Shown: positions 20,743 to 30,381 of the stretch, piece by piece | How the letters are laid out: every line of letters starts with the position of its first letter | Position numbering within the stretch: the first letter of the stretch is position 1 | NCBI GenBank assembly: GCA_022009915.1 | Contig: CP091730.1 | Coordinates: 558,001 to 622,000, forward strand | DNA: 64,000 nt | Direction of reading: 5' to 3' | From: Alistipes putredinis | GTDB lineage: Bacteria > Bacteroidota > Bacteroidia > Bacteroidales > Rikenellaceae | Notes under the pieces: generated by a model | What the model was told of the DNA's origin: nothing | What the model saw: only the letters and a program-made list of their open reading frames with translations | The model's database searches: none | Made by a program: the position numbers and the translations under genes

Positions 20743-21256
20743 ATGCAAACGACATCCGTAAAACTCTATTCGCTGCACTACGACAGTGCGAAAACATATC
20801 TCGTGGCCGCGGCTTTCGTCTTCGGAAATATCCTGCTTCCGCAACTGTGCCATGCGGTGCCACAGGGCGGAATGCGCCTTCTGCCGATTTATTTCTTCAC
20901 GCTCGTAGGCGCCTACAAGTACGGCTGGCGTGCCGGTCTGCTTACCGCGGTGCTCTCTCCGTTAATCAACAGTGCGCTGTTCGGCATGCCGGCGGTGGAA
21001 AAATCTGCCTGCCATTTTGCTCAAATCGGTGCTGCTCGCCGCTGCGGCCGGAGCGGCCGCGGCGCGATACAAACGGGTTTCGCTGCCGATTATGATCCTC
21101 GTCGTGCTGTCCTACCAGATTGTCGGCACCCTCGGCTAATGGGCTATCAAGGGCGATTTGACGCTCGCATTGCAGGACTTCCGCATAGGCGCGGCCGGCA
21201 TGCTGCTGCAAATTTTCGGCGGCTGGGCCGTAATCCGGTATCTGCTACGCAAGTAA
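20743..21256 (+). CDS. ECF transporter S component-like membrane protein (frameshifted)
   Basis: About 170 residues, nearly all hydrophobic, with five or six helices. These include LVAAAFVFGNILLPQLCHAVP, then a loop with GGMRLLPIYFFTLVGAYKYGWRAGLL, then SPLINSALFGMPA. The pattern is that of substrate-binding S components of energy-coupling-factor vitamin and metal importers. Extra or changed bases near 21000 and 21138 break the frame. No EcfA or EcfT partner lies in the window, so it would have to share a module encoded elsewhere. The substrate is not readable. It closes the cluster begun by the polyferredoxin. Confidence 0.68.
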
Positions 21257-21294
21257 GGCGGACAGAATTGTATATTTAAGGAGTGCGGCCGTAA

Positions 21295-21883
21295 TCATTT
21301 ACGGTCGCACTCTTCGATTTGTCCGATATGCCGCTCGATGACCTGCGGGAAATATTCGTGTTCCAGACGGTGGATTTTTCGCTTCCAGAGTCTGCACGGT
21401 GTCCGTTTCGGTTATGGGGACCTTGTATTGCGCCAGAATGGAGCCGCGGTCGTACTCCTCGCTGACAAGATGTATCGTTATGCCCGACTCCTTCTCGCCG
21501 GCCCGCATCACCGCCTCGTGCACGCGACCTCCGTACATTCCCTTGCCGCCGTATGCCGGAAGCAGCGAAGGGTGGATATTCACCATGCGACCCGAGTAGC
21601 GTTTCACGACCTCGGACGGAATCAGTCTGAGGAATCCGGCCAGCACCACATAGTCGGTCTTTACGGCTTGCAGCTCGAAAAGCAGAGATTCGGCTTCGGC
21701 GATTCTTTTTCTGGGCAGCATCACCGCACGTATTCCGGCTTCGGCGGCCACTTTCAACACTCCGGCCCCGGGGTTGTCCGTGATGACGGTGACTATGCGT
21801 GCGACGTCGCTTTGCGCGAAGTGTTCGATGATTCGGCGGGCGTTCGAGCCGGCGCCGGAGGCAAGGATAGCTATATTTGTCAT
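21295..21883 (-). CDS. purN: Phosphoribosylglycinamide formyltransferase (frameshifted)
   Basis: A cytosolic enzyme of de novo purine synthesis that formylates GAR using 10-formyl-tetrahydrofolate; about 195 residues. ILASGAGSNARRI is the N-terminal phosphate loop. NIHPSLLPAYGGKGMYG holds the catalytic His, and EEYDRGSIL holds the catalytic Asp. An extra base near 21375 shifts the frame, and the true end is GQIEECDRK at 21295. The start is ATG 21883, because the two codons ahead of it begin with TTG. It is divergent from acpP. Confidence 0.93.
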
Positions 21884-21941
21884 AATCAATATTTTACAGG
21901 CTCGAAAAATCCGGCCGTTCTAAAATTTTCACTATTTTTGG

Positions 21942-21949
21942 CAAAAGTA
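21942..21949 (-). promoter_or_regulatory. purN: -7 box of purN
   Basis: TACTTTTG on the minus strand, 58 bases before purN. It directly abuts a forward-strand TATTTTTG at 21933-21940. Confidence 0.55.
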
Positions 21950-21964
21950 ATAGAAAAAGTGTTA

Positions 21965-21972
21965 CTTTTGTG
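21965..21972 (+). promoter_or_regulatory. acpP: -7 box of acpP-fabF-rnc
   Basis: TACTTTTG on the plus strand, with a TTTG element at 21937-21940 as a possible -33 box (24-base spacer). The leader to acpP would be about 60 bases. Confidence 0.6.
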
Positions 21973-22037
21973 CGGAATTTTGTTTTGGATACGAGTATTA
22001 TCATAAATAAACAGTGTTTAACTAAAATTAAATTATC

Positions 22038-22269
22038 ATGTCTGAAATTTCTGCAAAAGTAAAGGACATCATCAAGAAGAAACTTGCAGTAGACGATGCC
22101 GAAATCGTTGAAACCGCAACTTTTAACGACCTTGGTGCCGATTCTCTGGATCAGGTTGAACTTATCATGGAGTTCGAAAAACGAATTCGGTATCACCATT
22201 CCCGAAGAGGAAGCCGGTAAGATTACCACCGTAGGCGGAGCTATCGAATACATCGAAAATCATAAGTAA
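22038..22269 (+). CDS. acpP: Acyl carrier protein (one frameshift)
   Basis: A 76-residue carrier of acyl chains in fatty-acid synthesis. The phosphopantetheine site is GADSLDQVEL, with Ser at position ~38. One inserted C after a run of As at ~22183 breaks the frame; beyond it PEEEAGKITTVGGAIEYIENHK completes the protein. It is followed 67 bases later by fabF, the normal Bacteroidetes order. Confidence 0.95.
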
Positions 22270-22336
22270 CATTCGGATTCGACGACAATCGCACACTTTC
22301 ACACAGACTTAACAGTTTTAACGAAAAACGAAGAAC

Positions 22337-23589
22337 ATGAAATCGAGAAGAGTTGTAGTTACGGGTATCGGCACTATTAACCCTTTGGGTAATTCGGTAG
22401 AGGAGTATTTTTCCAATCTGGAAAACGGCGTGAGCGGCGCAGGCCCCATCACCCATTTCGACGCCTCTAAGTTCAAAACTCAGTTCGCGTGTGAGGTGAA
22501 AAATTTCAACGGCGAGGATTATTTCGACCGCAAGGAGATTCGCAAATACGACTTGTTCGCTCAATACGCGCTCGTGTCGGCCGAGCAGGCCATGCGGGAT
22601 TCGGGTATTGATGTCGAAGCCGTCGATAAGGAGACGGCCGGTTGTATATGGGGGCGCCGGTATCGGAGGATTGGAGACTTTCTTCCAAGAAGTAAAGGGC
22701 TTTGTCGAGGGTGGTGAAAACCCGCGGTTCAGCCCTTTCTTTATTCCCAAGATGATTGCCGACATAGCTGCGGGGCACATCGCCATGAAGTACGGCTTCA
22801 TGGGTCCGAACTATTGTACGGTATCCGCCTGCGCATCTTCGACGCATGCCATTATCGACGCATGCGACCAGATTCGTATGGGCAGGGCGGACATAATGAT
22901 TACAGGCGGTAGCGAAGCCGCCGTAAACCAGCCGGGTGTGGGTGGCTTCAATACGATGAAAGCTCTCTCCACTCGCAACGACGATCCCAAAACGGCCTCG
23001 CGTCCGTTCGACGTGAACCGCGACGGATTCGTAATCGGCGAAGGCGGCGCCGCTCTGATTCTCGAAGAATTGGAGCATGCGAAAGCACGCGGAGCCAAGA
23101 TTTACGCCGAGGTGGTCGGAGGCGGCATGAGCGCCGACGCCTACCATTTCACTGCTCCTCATCCGGAAGGACTGGGAGCGAAGCTCGCGATGAAACACGC
23201 GATGAAAGAGGCTGGAATAACCGCCGAACAGATTGACTATATCAACGTTCACGGAACTTCCACTCCTGTCGGAGACCCTGCCGAACTGAAAGGTATCGCA
23301 GAACTCTTCGGCGATGCGATTTACGGAATCAATATCTCTTCCACCAAGTCCATGACCGGACACCTGCTCGGAGGAGCCGGCGCCGTAGAGGCTCTCGCCT
23401 GCATCATGGCCATAACGAAGGGTATCGTACCTCCGACAATCAATGTCGAAGAACTCGACCCGCAGATAGACTCCAAACTCAATCTTACGCTGGGCAAGGC
23501 TCAGAAAAGAGATGTCAAGTATGCCATGAGCAATACTTTCGGATTCGGCGGACACAACTCTTCGATTATTCTGAAAAAAATACGAATAA
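22337..23589 (+). CDS. fabF: Beta-ketoacyl-ACP synthase II (frameshifted)
   Basis: A condensing enzyme of fatty-acid elongation, about 417 residues, cytosolic. The catalytic Cys is in TVSACASSTHAI, and the two catalytic His are in NVHGTSTPVGD and KSMTGHLLGGAGAVE. The glycine-rich C-terminal motif NTFGFGGHNSS is also present. An extra G near 22650 and an extra A near 23575 shift the frame; the corrected end is ILKKYE at 23589. It lies between acpP and rnc in one transcription unit. Confidence 0.95.
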
Positions 23590-23651
23590 AGGTACCCCTT
23601 TCGGCATTGCTGTCCGAGGTCGTCTCTGTGCAAAAGTGAGGAAAAACAGTC

Positions 23652-24466
23652 ATGTTGGAGCGGATTACAGGACCACTTAGAAGACGTTTTTCCAAGGACA
23701 GAGAGTTTTATAAAATAGCGAACGACATTTTCGGAGTTACTCGAACAATATAGAATTATACAAAGCTGGCTCTGTTACACAGATCAGGCTTCCGTATTTA
23801 TGTCGGACGGCACACCCCTCAACAACGAACGGCTCGAATATCTCGGCGATGCCGTTTTGGAGACGATAGTTTCCGACTTTCTGTTCTGCCGTTATCCGAA
23901 AGCCGACGAGGGAGTGCTTACGCGACGCCGCTCCAAAATCGTCAGCCGCAATACCTTGAACCAGATATCGACGCAGATGGGACTTGCCCGCCACGTAATC
24001 TGTCATACGAGCGGAGCGGTCGTACAGAAGCACATCAACGGCAACGCATTGGAAGCCATGATAGGAGCCATGTATCTCGATCAGGGGTACAACACGGTGA
24101 ACCGCATAGTGATAAACCGTATTTTCGAAAAATACCTCGACATCGATGAGGCGCTCGCCGAGGAGACGGACTACAAAAGCCGTCTTATCGAATGGAGCCA
24201 GAAGTCGCGACAGACGCTGCATTTCGACACCGTGCGCGGAAAAAGGATACACAAAGACGCATCCGGTATTCGAATGCAGGATATGTATAGACGGCATGGA
24301 ACTGAGCCGCGGCGTGGGCGATTCGAAAAAGGAGGCGGAGCAAAGGGCGTCGATGACTGTCTCGCAGATTATGGCCGACAAGGTGGGCGAATACATTCTC
24401 GACAGTCTGGATTCCATGATTGGAGAGTATAAGAACGGGAGCAATGAACAGAACGCTGCGCGATAA
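23652..24466 (+). CDS. rnc: Ribonuclease III (several frameshifts)
   Basis: A double-strand-specific endonuclease for rRNA and mRNA processing, about 270 residues. The start is ATG 23652 (MLERITGPLRRRF). The signature NERLEYLGDAVLE and the second acidic site EAMIGAMYLDQGY provide the metal ligands. A C-terminal dsRNA-binding domain follows, with SRGVGDSKKEAEQRAS. Extra bases at ~23742, 23765, 23788 and 24240-24280 split it into three frames. Its end overlaps the radC start by 23 bases. Confidence 0.9.
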
Positions 24467-25088
24467 GATAATAGCCGCCGGAGCGGGAGTGCTGAGCGAC
24501 GAGGAACTGCTTTGCGCTGTCATGCAAAGCGATGCGTCGGACGACAGCATGAAGGTCGCAGCGGACCTGCTGACCGGTTCGGGGCTACGTGAAATCGCCG
24601 AAACACCCGCCGCCAGACTGCGCAAGTCGTCGGGCTGCGGCGTTGTGCGTGCCGCCAGAATAGAGGCCGCCGCCGAACTCGCCCGAAGAATCCGCACGGC
24701 CGAATCCAGTCAGGTGCAGACCGTCGGCTCGGACAAGGATGTGGTGAAGATTTTCGCACCGCTCACGGCACTGCCCCACGAGGAGTTCTGGGTATTGTTC
24801 CTTACCACTTCCGGCCGAATAATAGACAAGGTGAAAGTCAGTCAGGGCGGAGTTTCAGGCACGGTGGTGGATTACAAGCTAATCGTAAAGCAGGCCGTCA
24901 TGCTGCTGGCCGATTCGATGATACTGGTGCACAACCACCCTTCCGGCACTGCCGAACCGAGCAGGCAGGACAAGGAGGTGACCGAGCGTATTGCGGCTGC
25001 GGCCGCGCTTTTCGACATCAGGCTCCTCGACCATATAATAGTCAGCTCGGGCGGATATTTTTCCATGCACGGAAAAGGTCTTCTCTGA
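24444..25088 (+). CDS. radC: RadC family JAB1/MPN domain protein
   Basis: An intact 214-residue frame. The N-terminal helix-hairpin-helix region is followed by a JAB/MPN metalloprotease-like domain with the zinc motif HNHPSGTAEPSRQD. The family was once linked to DNA repair, but its true function is unresolved. I chose ATG 24444 because the sequence before it belongs to rnc. Confidence 0.9.
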   Translation: MNRTLRDKIIAAGAGVLSDEELLCAVMQSDASDDSMKVAADLLTGSGLREIAETPAARLRKSSGCGVVRAARIEAAAELARRIRTAESSQVQTVGSDKDVVKIFAPLTALPHEEFWVLFLTTSGRIIDKVKVSQGGVSGTVVDYKLIVKQAVMLLADSMILVHNHPSGTAEPSRQDKEVTERIAAAAALFDIRLLDHIIVSSGGYFSMHGKGLL

Positions 25089-25144
25089 GGTTTTGATTTC
25101 TCGTTTCTTTTTACTATTTTCACCTCTGTAAAAACATTTTTGTC

Positions 25145-26466
25145 ATGGCTACATTCGAAGTACGCGGCGGCAGAAGGCTCCGTGGGGAGATTACCGCACA
25201 GGGAGCTAAAAACGAGGCCTTGCAGGTAATATGCGCGGTGCTTCTCACCTCGCAACCGGTTACGATAGAGAATATACCTCGTATCGAGGACGTCTTGCAG
25301 CTTATCGACATGCTGCGCCAAATGGGCGTGAAGGTGGAAAAGAACTCGGAAGACAGCTACACGTTCTGCGCTTCGGACATAAATCTGGATTATCTCAAAA
25401 CGGACGACTATCGCCGGCGTGCGGCACGTCTGCGCGGTTCGGTGATGATTATCGGGCCGCTGCTTTCGCGTTTCGGCGTGGGTTATCTGCCTAAGCCCGG
25501 AGGCGACAAGATAGGCCGACGAAGGCTCGACACGCATTTCATAGGCTTCCAGAAGTTAGGAGCGAGGTTCGATTTCGATGCTTCGGAGAACTTCTTTTTC
25601 GGTGTCCAGTCCGCGCCTGAAAGGCACCTACATGCTTTTAGACGAAGCGTCGGTCACCGGAACGGCCAATATCGTCATGGCAGCCGTTCTGGCGGAAGGC
25701 GTCACGACGATTTACAATGCCGCCTGCGAACCTTACGTGCAGCAGCTTTGCAGAATGCTGTGCCGCATGGGTGCGAAAATCGAGGGCATCGCGTCGAATC
25801 TGCTCACCATTCACGGAGTGAAGGAGTTGGGCGGCACAACGCACAGACTTCTTCCCGACATGATTGAGGTGGGCAGGCTTCATAGGGCTTGCCGCCATGA
25901 CTCGCTCCGAGATTACCATAAAGAACGTTTCTTACGAGAATCTGGGAATCATTCCCGCCCAGTTCGCCCGCATGGGAATACGTTTCGAGCAGCGCGGGGA
26001 CGACATCTTCGTTCCCTGTCAGGAGCACTACTGCATAGAAAGTTTCATAGACGGTTCGATAATGCACATCGCCGATGCCCCGTGGCCCGGGCTTACGCCC
26101 GACCTGCTGTCGATATTCTTGGTCGTCGCCACACAGGCCCGCGGAGCCGTGCTGATTCATCAGAAGATGTTCGAAAGCCGCCTGTTCTTCGTGGACAAAC
26201 TCATAGACATGGGTGCGCAGATTATCCTTTGCGACCCGCACCGAGCCACCGTTATCGGACATGACCACAACATAACGCTGCGGGCCACGCGCATGACGTC
26301 GCCCGATATCCGCGCCGGAGTGGCCCTGCTGATTGCCGCGCTGAGTGCCGACGGGGTAAGCGTGATACAGAATGTGGAACAGATAGACCGCGGCTATCAG
26401 GACATAGACGGAAGACTGAATGCGCTGGGAGCGCAGATAATACGCCGCGACGACTGCGCGAAATAA
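25145..26466 (+). CDS. murA: UDP-N-acetylglucosamine 1-carboxyvinyltransferase with Asp active site (frameshifted)
   Basis: A cytosolic enzyme for the first committed step of peptidoglycan synthesis (PEP transfer to UDP-GlcNAc), about 437 residues. Conserved parts include GAKNEALQVICA, GSVMIIGPLLSRFG and RMTSPDIRAGVALLIAALSADG. The loop normally reading GGCTIGxRP instead reads GGDKIGRRR, so Asp121 replaces the catalytic Cys that fosfomycin alkylates. The reading frame around this codon is intact. Frame breaks occur near 25605 and 25885. It ends before a bidirectional terminator. Confidence 0.93.
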
Positions 26467-26591
26467 ACTAACTTTTCGATATCGAAAGTCAGCAGAATAG
26501 GCACATACGCTTTTTTGTGCATTCGGTCTCGCTTCGCAAACGGGCATGGTCTTTCATGGTGATTTCCCGTGATTCGGAATTTAGAACAGAA

Positions 26592-26629
26592 TAAAAAAAC
26601 GGAGGGTCCGAGGCCCTCTGTTTTTTTTA
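26592..26629. terminator. Bidirectional terminator after murA
   Basis: Stem ACGGAGGG with CCCTCTGT, flanked by seven As and eight Ts, between convergent genes. It serves murA and the minus-strand gene at 26638. Confidence 0.85.
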
Positions 26630-26637
26630 AGTCACTC

Positions 26638-27048
26638 TTACTCTATCGCAGTTACCGGATCGGGAACCGAGTTTATGGATGGTGCCGAGACAATACTGTC
26701 CACGATGAATTTGGTGAACCCGCGCCAAGGCAATGCTCCGAAATACTCCTTGTAGTGCAGTTCGACGGTTCGTCCGCTCAACAGCATCAGACGTTTGGCG
26801 AGGGCCTCGTCGGTTACCGAAAACTCGAATTCATACGACTGAATCGAGCCGGCCGTCTTCGAGCGTATGCCGGACTGAATCAGTTTGCCCTCGTATGTCT
26901 TGAAGACCATGCCTTTATAGACTACATAGTTCAATTCTCCGCTTTTGACGCCTTCGCCGAAAACGAAATAGAATCGGAAATAAACGAACAGTACAAGCGC
27001 AATGGCCAGCACGGCGACGGTCCAGTTCCGGAATTTCTTCTTGTTCAT
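26638..27048 (-). CDS. Conserved hypothetical, single-pass membrane-anchored protein
   Basis: An intact 136-residue protein. Residues ~9-28 form one transmembrane segment (WTVAVLAIALVLFVYFRFYF). The remainder is a soluble, mixed alpha/beta-looking domain without Cys. The sequence YKGMVFKTYEGKLIQSGIR resembles small proteins seen widely in Bacteroidetes that have no proven function. It lies 36 bases downstream of sppA in the same direction, probably at the end of the der-sppA unit. Confidence 0.75.
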   Translation of the reverse strand: MNKKKFRNWTVAVLAIALVLFVYFRFYFVFGEGVKSGELNYVVYKGMVFKTYEGKLIQSGIRSKTAGSIQSYEFEFSVTDEALAKRLMLLSGRTVELHYKEYFGALPWRGFTKFIVDSIVSAPSINSVPDPVTAIE

Positions 27049-27084
27049 AATCGAATAATTTTTTTAATCAGTCAGTCGGTTTAT

Positions 27085-28921
27085 TTAATATATCGCCGCA
27101 TCGAACGGCATGCGGGCCTGAACGCCGTCTTCGGTACGCTTGATACGCATCACCTTGTCGTAGAGTTCGAATCCCTCGCCCAGGCTCCTTTTTTTCACAA
27201 GCGCTGTTTTTACGCCTCCCAATGCGTTGAGCAGCATGGAGAAAGTATCCTGCGGAGCGGTTATCTCCTCGATTCTGAAATCAGCCGCTATGCCGGCTCT
27301 GTCGGCTGCTACCGCCACGGCGCTTTTCAGTCCGCCTATTTCATCCACAAGCCCGATACGCATCGCATCGCGGCCCGACCATACGCGGCCCTGACCTATG
27401 GCGTCCACCTGCTGCACGGTCAGGTTACGGCCCTCGGCGACATGTCCGACGAAGGTGTCGTAAACCTGCTCCACCATGTTATGCGCATACGCCTTTTCGG
27501 GAGCCGACATGCCACGGAATACAGAGCCCATGTCGGAATAGGTGTTGGTGTTCACCCCGTCCACTGTTATGCCGAGCTTGTCTTTGAGCGCCTTGCCCGC
27601 ATTCATGTACATGCCGAATACGCCTATCGAACCGGTAAGCGTGAAGTTGTCGGCGAAAATCACGTCCGCCGGACAGGATATGTAGTAACCGCCCGATGCG
27701 GCGTAAGCGCCCATCGAAACCACCACCGGCTTGCTTTGGCGCAACAGCTCGACCTCGCGCCACATCACCTCCGCGGCAAGTGCGCTTCCGCCCGGTGAAT
27801 TGACCCTCAACACGACGGCCTTAATCTTGTCGTCCTCGCGTGCTTCGGCCAGAAGACCGGCTATCTGCTCGGAACCTATCACGTCGTTCTGGCCGCCTTC
27901 GCCGTCTACGATTTGTCCGTCGGCATAAATCACAGCGACTTTATCAGAACCTGATTTGCTCATGTCGGGAAGGAGCGATGCGGCATACTGCGGGAACTGC
28001 ACTATTTCCAAATCGGCATTGCCGGATACGGTGTCCGCTGCGGCCTCCTCTATCTTTCGGGCCATATCCGTATCATCATCGCCGGACATGGACACTAAAC
28101 GCGAAAGGATGCCCTCCACTTGGTCCTTGTACAGAAGTCCGTCCACAAGACCCTTTTCCTGCGCGACACGCGCGGAAGTTATGGACAGCGTGTTTATCCA
28201 CTCGTCGATGCTCTCCGCCGAAAGGCCGCGCGATGCGGCTATCTCGCCGAGCATCGAGTTCCAAACGGTTTCGGCCAGCAGCTTGTTCTGTTCTCTGTTG
28301 GCCTCGCTCATGCGGTCGGTTATGTACGGTTCGACGGCAGCCTTGTAGGTCCCGTGGCGGATGACGATAGGTTCGACACCGAGTTTGTCCAACAGACCTT
28401 TGTAGAACATCACCTGCATCGTAAGTCCGTGAAGATCCACCGTGCCCTGCGGATTGACGTATACCTTGTCGGCGGCCGAAGCCAGATAGTATTCCATCTG
28501 CGAGTAGCTGTCGCCGTATGCGACAACGAACTTGCCGCTCGACTTGAATTGCAGCACCGCGCCGCGCAGCTCTTCGAGCGCCGCACCGGATACCTGCGTC
28601 CAGTCGTCCAGATTGATGTAAAGGCCCTTTATGTTGGGATCCGTGGCAGCGTATTCGAGCGCATTGAGCGCACTGAGCAGCGAGGTGGAATTGCGCACGC
28701 TCATCGAAGAGAAGTCTATGCTGCCCAGCGGATAGGCCGACGGCGAATCCGTTACCGTTCCCACGTTCAGCCGCAGGACCGAATCGGTTTTGGGCGTGTA
28801 TGCCGGAGAGGAGAATATCGCGAGCAGTCCGGCGAAAATCATTATCGTCAGCATGTACATCGCAAAAACATCCGACGATGAAAGCCAGCAGGCTGGCCAG
28901 AAAAGTCTTGAAGAATTTCAT
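27085..28921 (-). CDS. sppA: Signal peptide peptidase SppA, long form (one frameshift)
   Basis: A membrane-bound S49 serine protease of about 610 residues that degrades cleaved signal peptides. The start MKFFKTFLASLLAFIVGCF opens the N-terminal membrane anchor; a break near 28862 separates it from the main frame. The duplicated S49 layout is seen. The general-base Lys is in HGTYKAAVEPY in the first half, and the nucleophile Ser is in AYAASGGYYISC in the second half, as in the Escherichia coli 67K enzyme. It starts 9 bases after the der stop. Confidence 0.92.
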
Positions 28922-28930
28922 GTCCGTGTG

Positions 28931-30236
28931 TTACTTTTGTCTGAAATATATTTGCATCGGGACGCCGCTGAAATCCCACTGTCCGCGAATCTTGTTTTCG
29001 ATGAATCGGCGGTAGGGTTCCTTTATGTATTGCGGCAGATTGACGAAAAACGCGAAAGCCGGAGTGTCGGTGGGCAGCTGCATGGCATATTTGATGCGGA
29101 TGTACTTGCCTTTGGTGGCAGGCGGAGGCGTCTGTTCGATAATCGGCAGTATGAAGTCGTTGAGCTGCGAGGTGGGTATGCGCCTGCGTCTCGATTCGTT
29201 TACCCTTACGGCCGTTTGCAACACCTCCATTATGCGCTGTTTGTTGATTACGGAGGTGAAAATCATCGGCACGTCGCTGAACGGCGAGAGTTTTTTCGCC
29301 AGAAACTCCTTCCACTCCTTCATCGTATTGTTGTCCTTTTGCACGAGGTCCCACTTGTTCACCACGATTACACAGCCCTTCCTGTTGCGCACGATGAGGT
29401 TGAATATGTTCAAATCCTGTGCCTCGACACCCTGCACGGCATCGAGCATCAGAATGCAGACATCCGAATTCTCTATCGCGCGAATCGAACGCATCACGGA
29501 GTAGAATTCCAAATCCTCCATCGTTTTTTCCCTTTTTGCGCATGCCGGCCGTATCGACCAGGTAGAAATCGAGTCCGTACTTGTTGTAGCGCGTGTGAAT
29601 GGCATCGCGCGTGGTTCCGGCAATCGGGGTCACGATGTTGCGCTCCTCGCCCAGCAGCGCATTGGTCATCGAGGACTTGCCGACATTGGGGCGTCCCACG
29701 ATTGTGATTTTGGGCAGCGAGTCGTCCTGCGCAGCCGCTCCATCGGCCGGAAGTGCATCCAAGAGAGCGTCCATGAGCTCTCCGGTTCCGCTTCCCGACA
29801 TGGAACTTATCGAAATCGGCTCGCCTAATCCCAGCGAATAGAATTCGTGCACGCTGAACACCTGCTCGTTGTTATCGACCTTGTTCACGGCCAGCACGAC
29901 CTTCTTGTCGGTTCTACGCAGTATGTCCGCCATCATCATGTCCAAATCCGTTATGCCGGTGGACACTTCCACCATGAAGAGTATGACGTCCGCCTCCTCG
30001 ATGGCCAGCATTACCTGACGGCGGATGTCGTCTTCGAAAATGTCGTCCGAATTGACCGAATAGCCGCCGGTGTCGATGACCGAAAATTCGCGGCCGCGCC
30101 AATCGGTCTTGCCGTAATGGCGGTCGCGCGTGGTTCCCGCAACGGAATCCACTATGGCCTGACGCATGCCGACCAATCTGTTGAAAAGCGTGCTTTTGCC
30201 CACATTGGGCCGTCCTACTATCGCTACCAGACTCAT
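28931..30236 (-). CDS. der: GTPase Der/EngA, ribosome assembly (one frameshift)
   Basis: A tandem-GTPase protein of about 435 residues that is essential for 50S subunit maturation. Both G domains show P-loops (GRPNVGKSTLFNR and GRPNVGKSSMTNA), DTGG and DTAG switches, and NKVD and NKWD specificity motifs. A KH-like C-terminal domain follows. A break near 29530 (T/C homopolymer stretch) falls just after MRKKGK. It is followed by sppA with a 9-base gap. Confidence 0.95.
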
Positions 30237-30316
30237 AAGTTCATATCTTTCTTTGGTTCACGTCGTAAAGATACTGATTTTTGACGAATTCAAGACTGCC
30301 CGACCGTCGTACAGCA

Positions 30317-30352
30317 CGAAAAAGCCGCATCGGAAATCCGATACGGCTTTTT
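30317..30352. terminator. Hairpin terminator between lon and der
   Basis: AAAAGCCG...CGGCTTTTT stem with a short loop and flanking A/T runs, 30 bases past the lon stop on the minus strand. It likely ends lon transcription before der. Confidence 0.8.
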
Positions 30353-30381
30353 AAGCGGGTCGGGTCACGCACCCTATTTTT

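Noticed and set aside
22170..22200. Programmed frameshifting in acpP and other genes
   Set aside because: No slippery heptamer with a stimulatory structure recurs. The breaks fall at varied places, and many need more than one shift per gene. Sequencing error explains them better.
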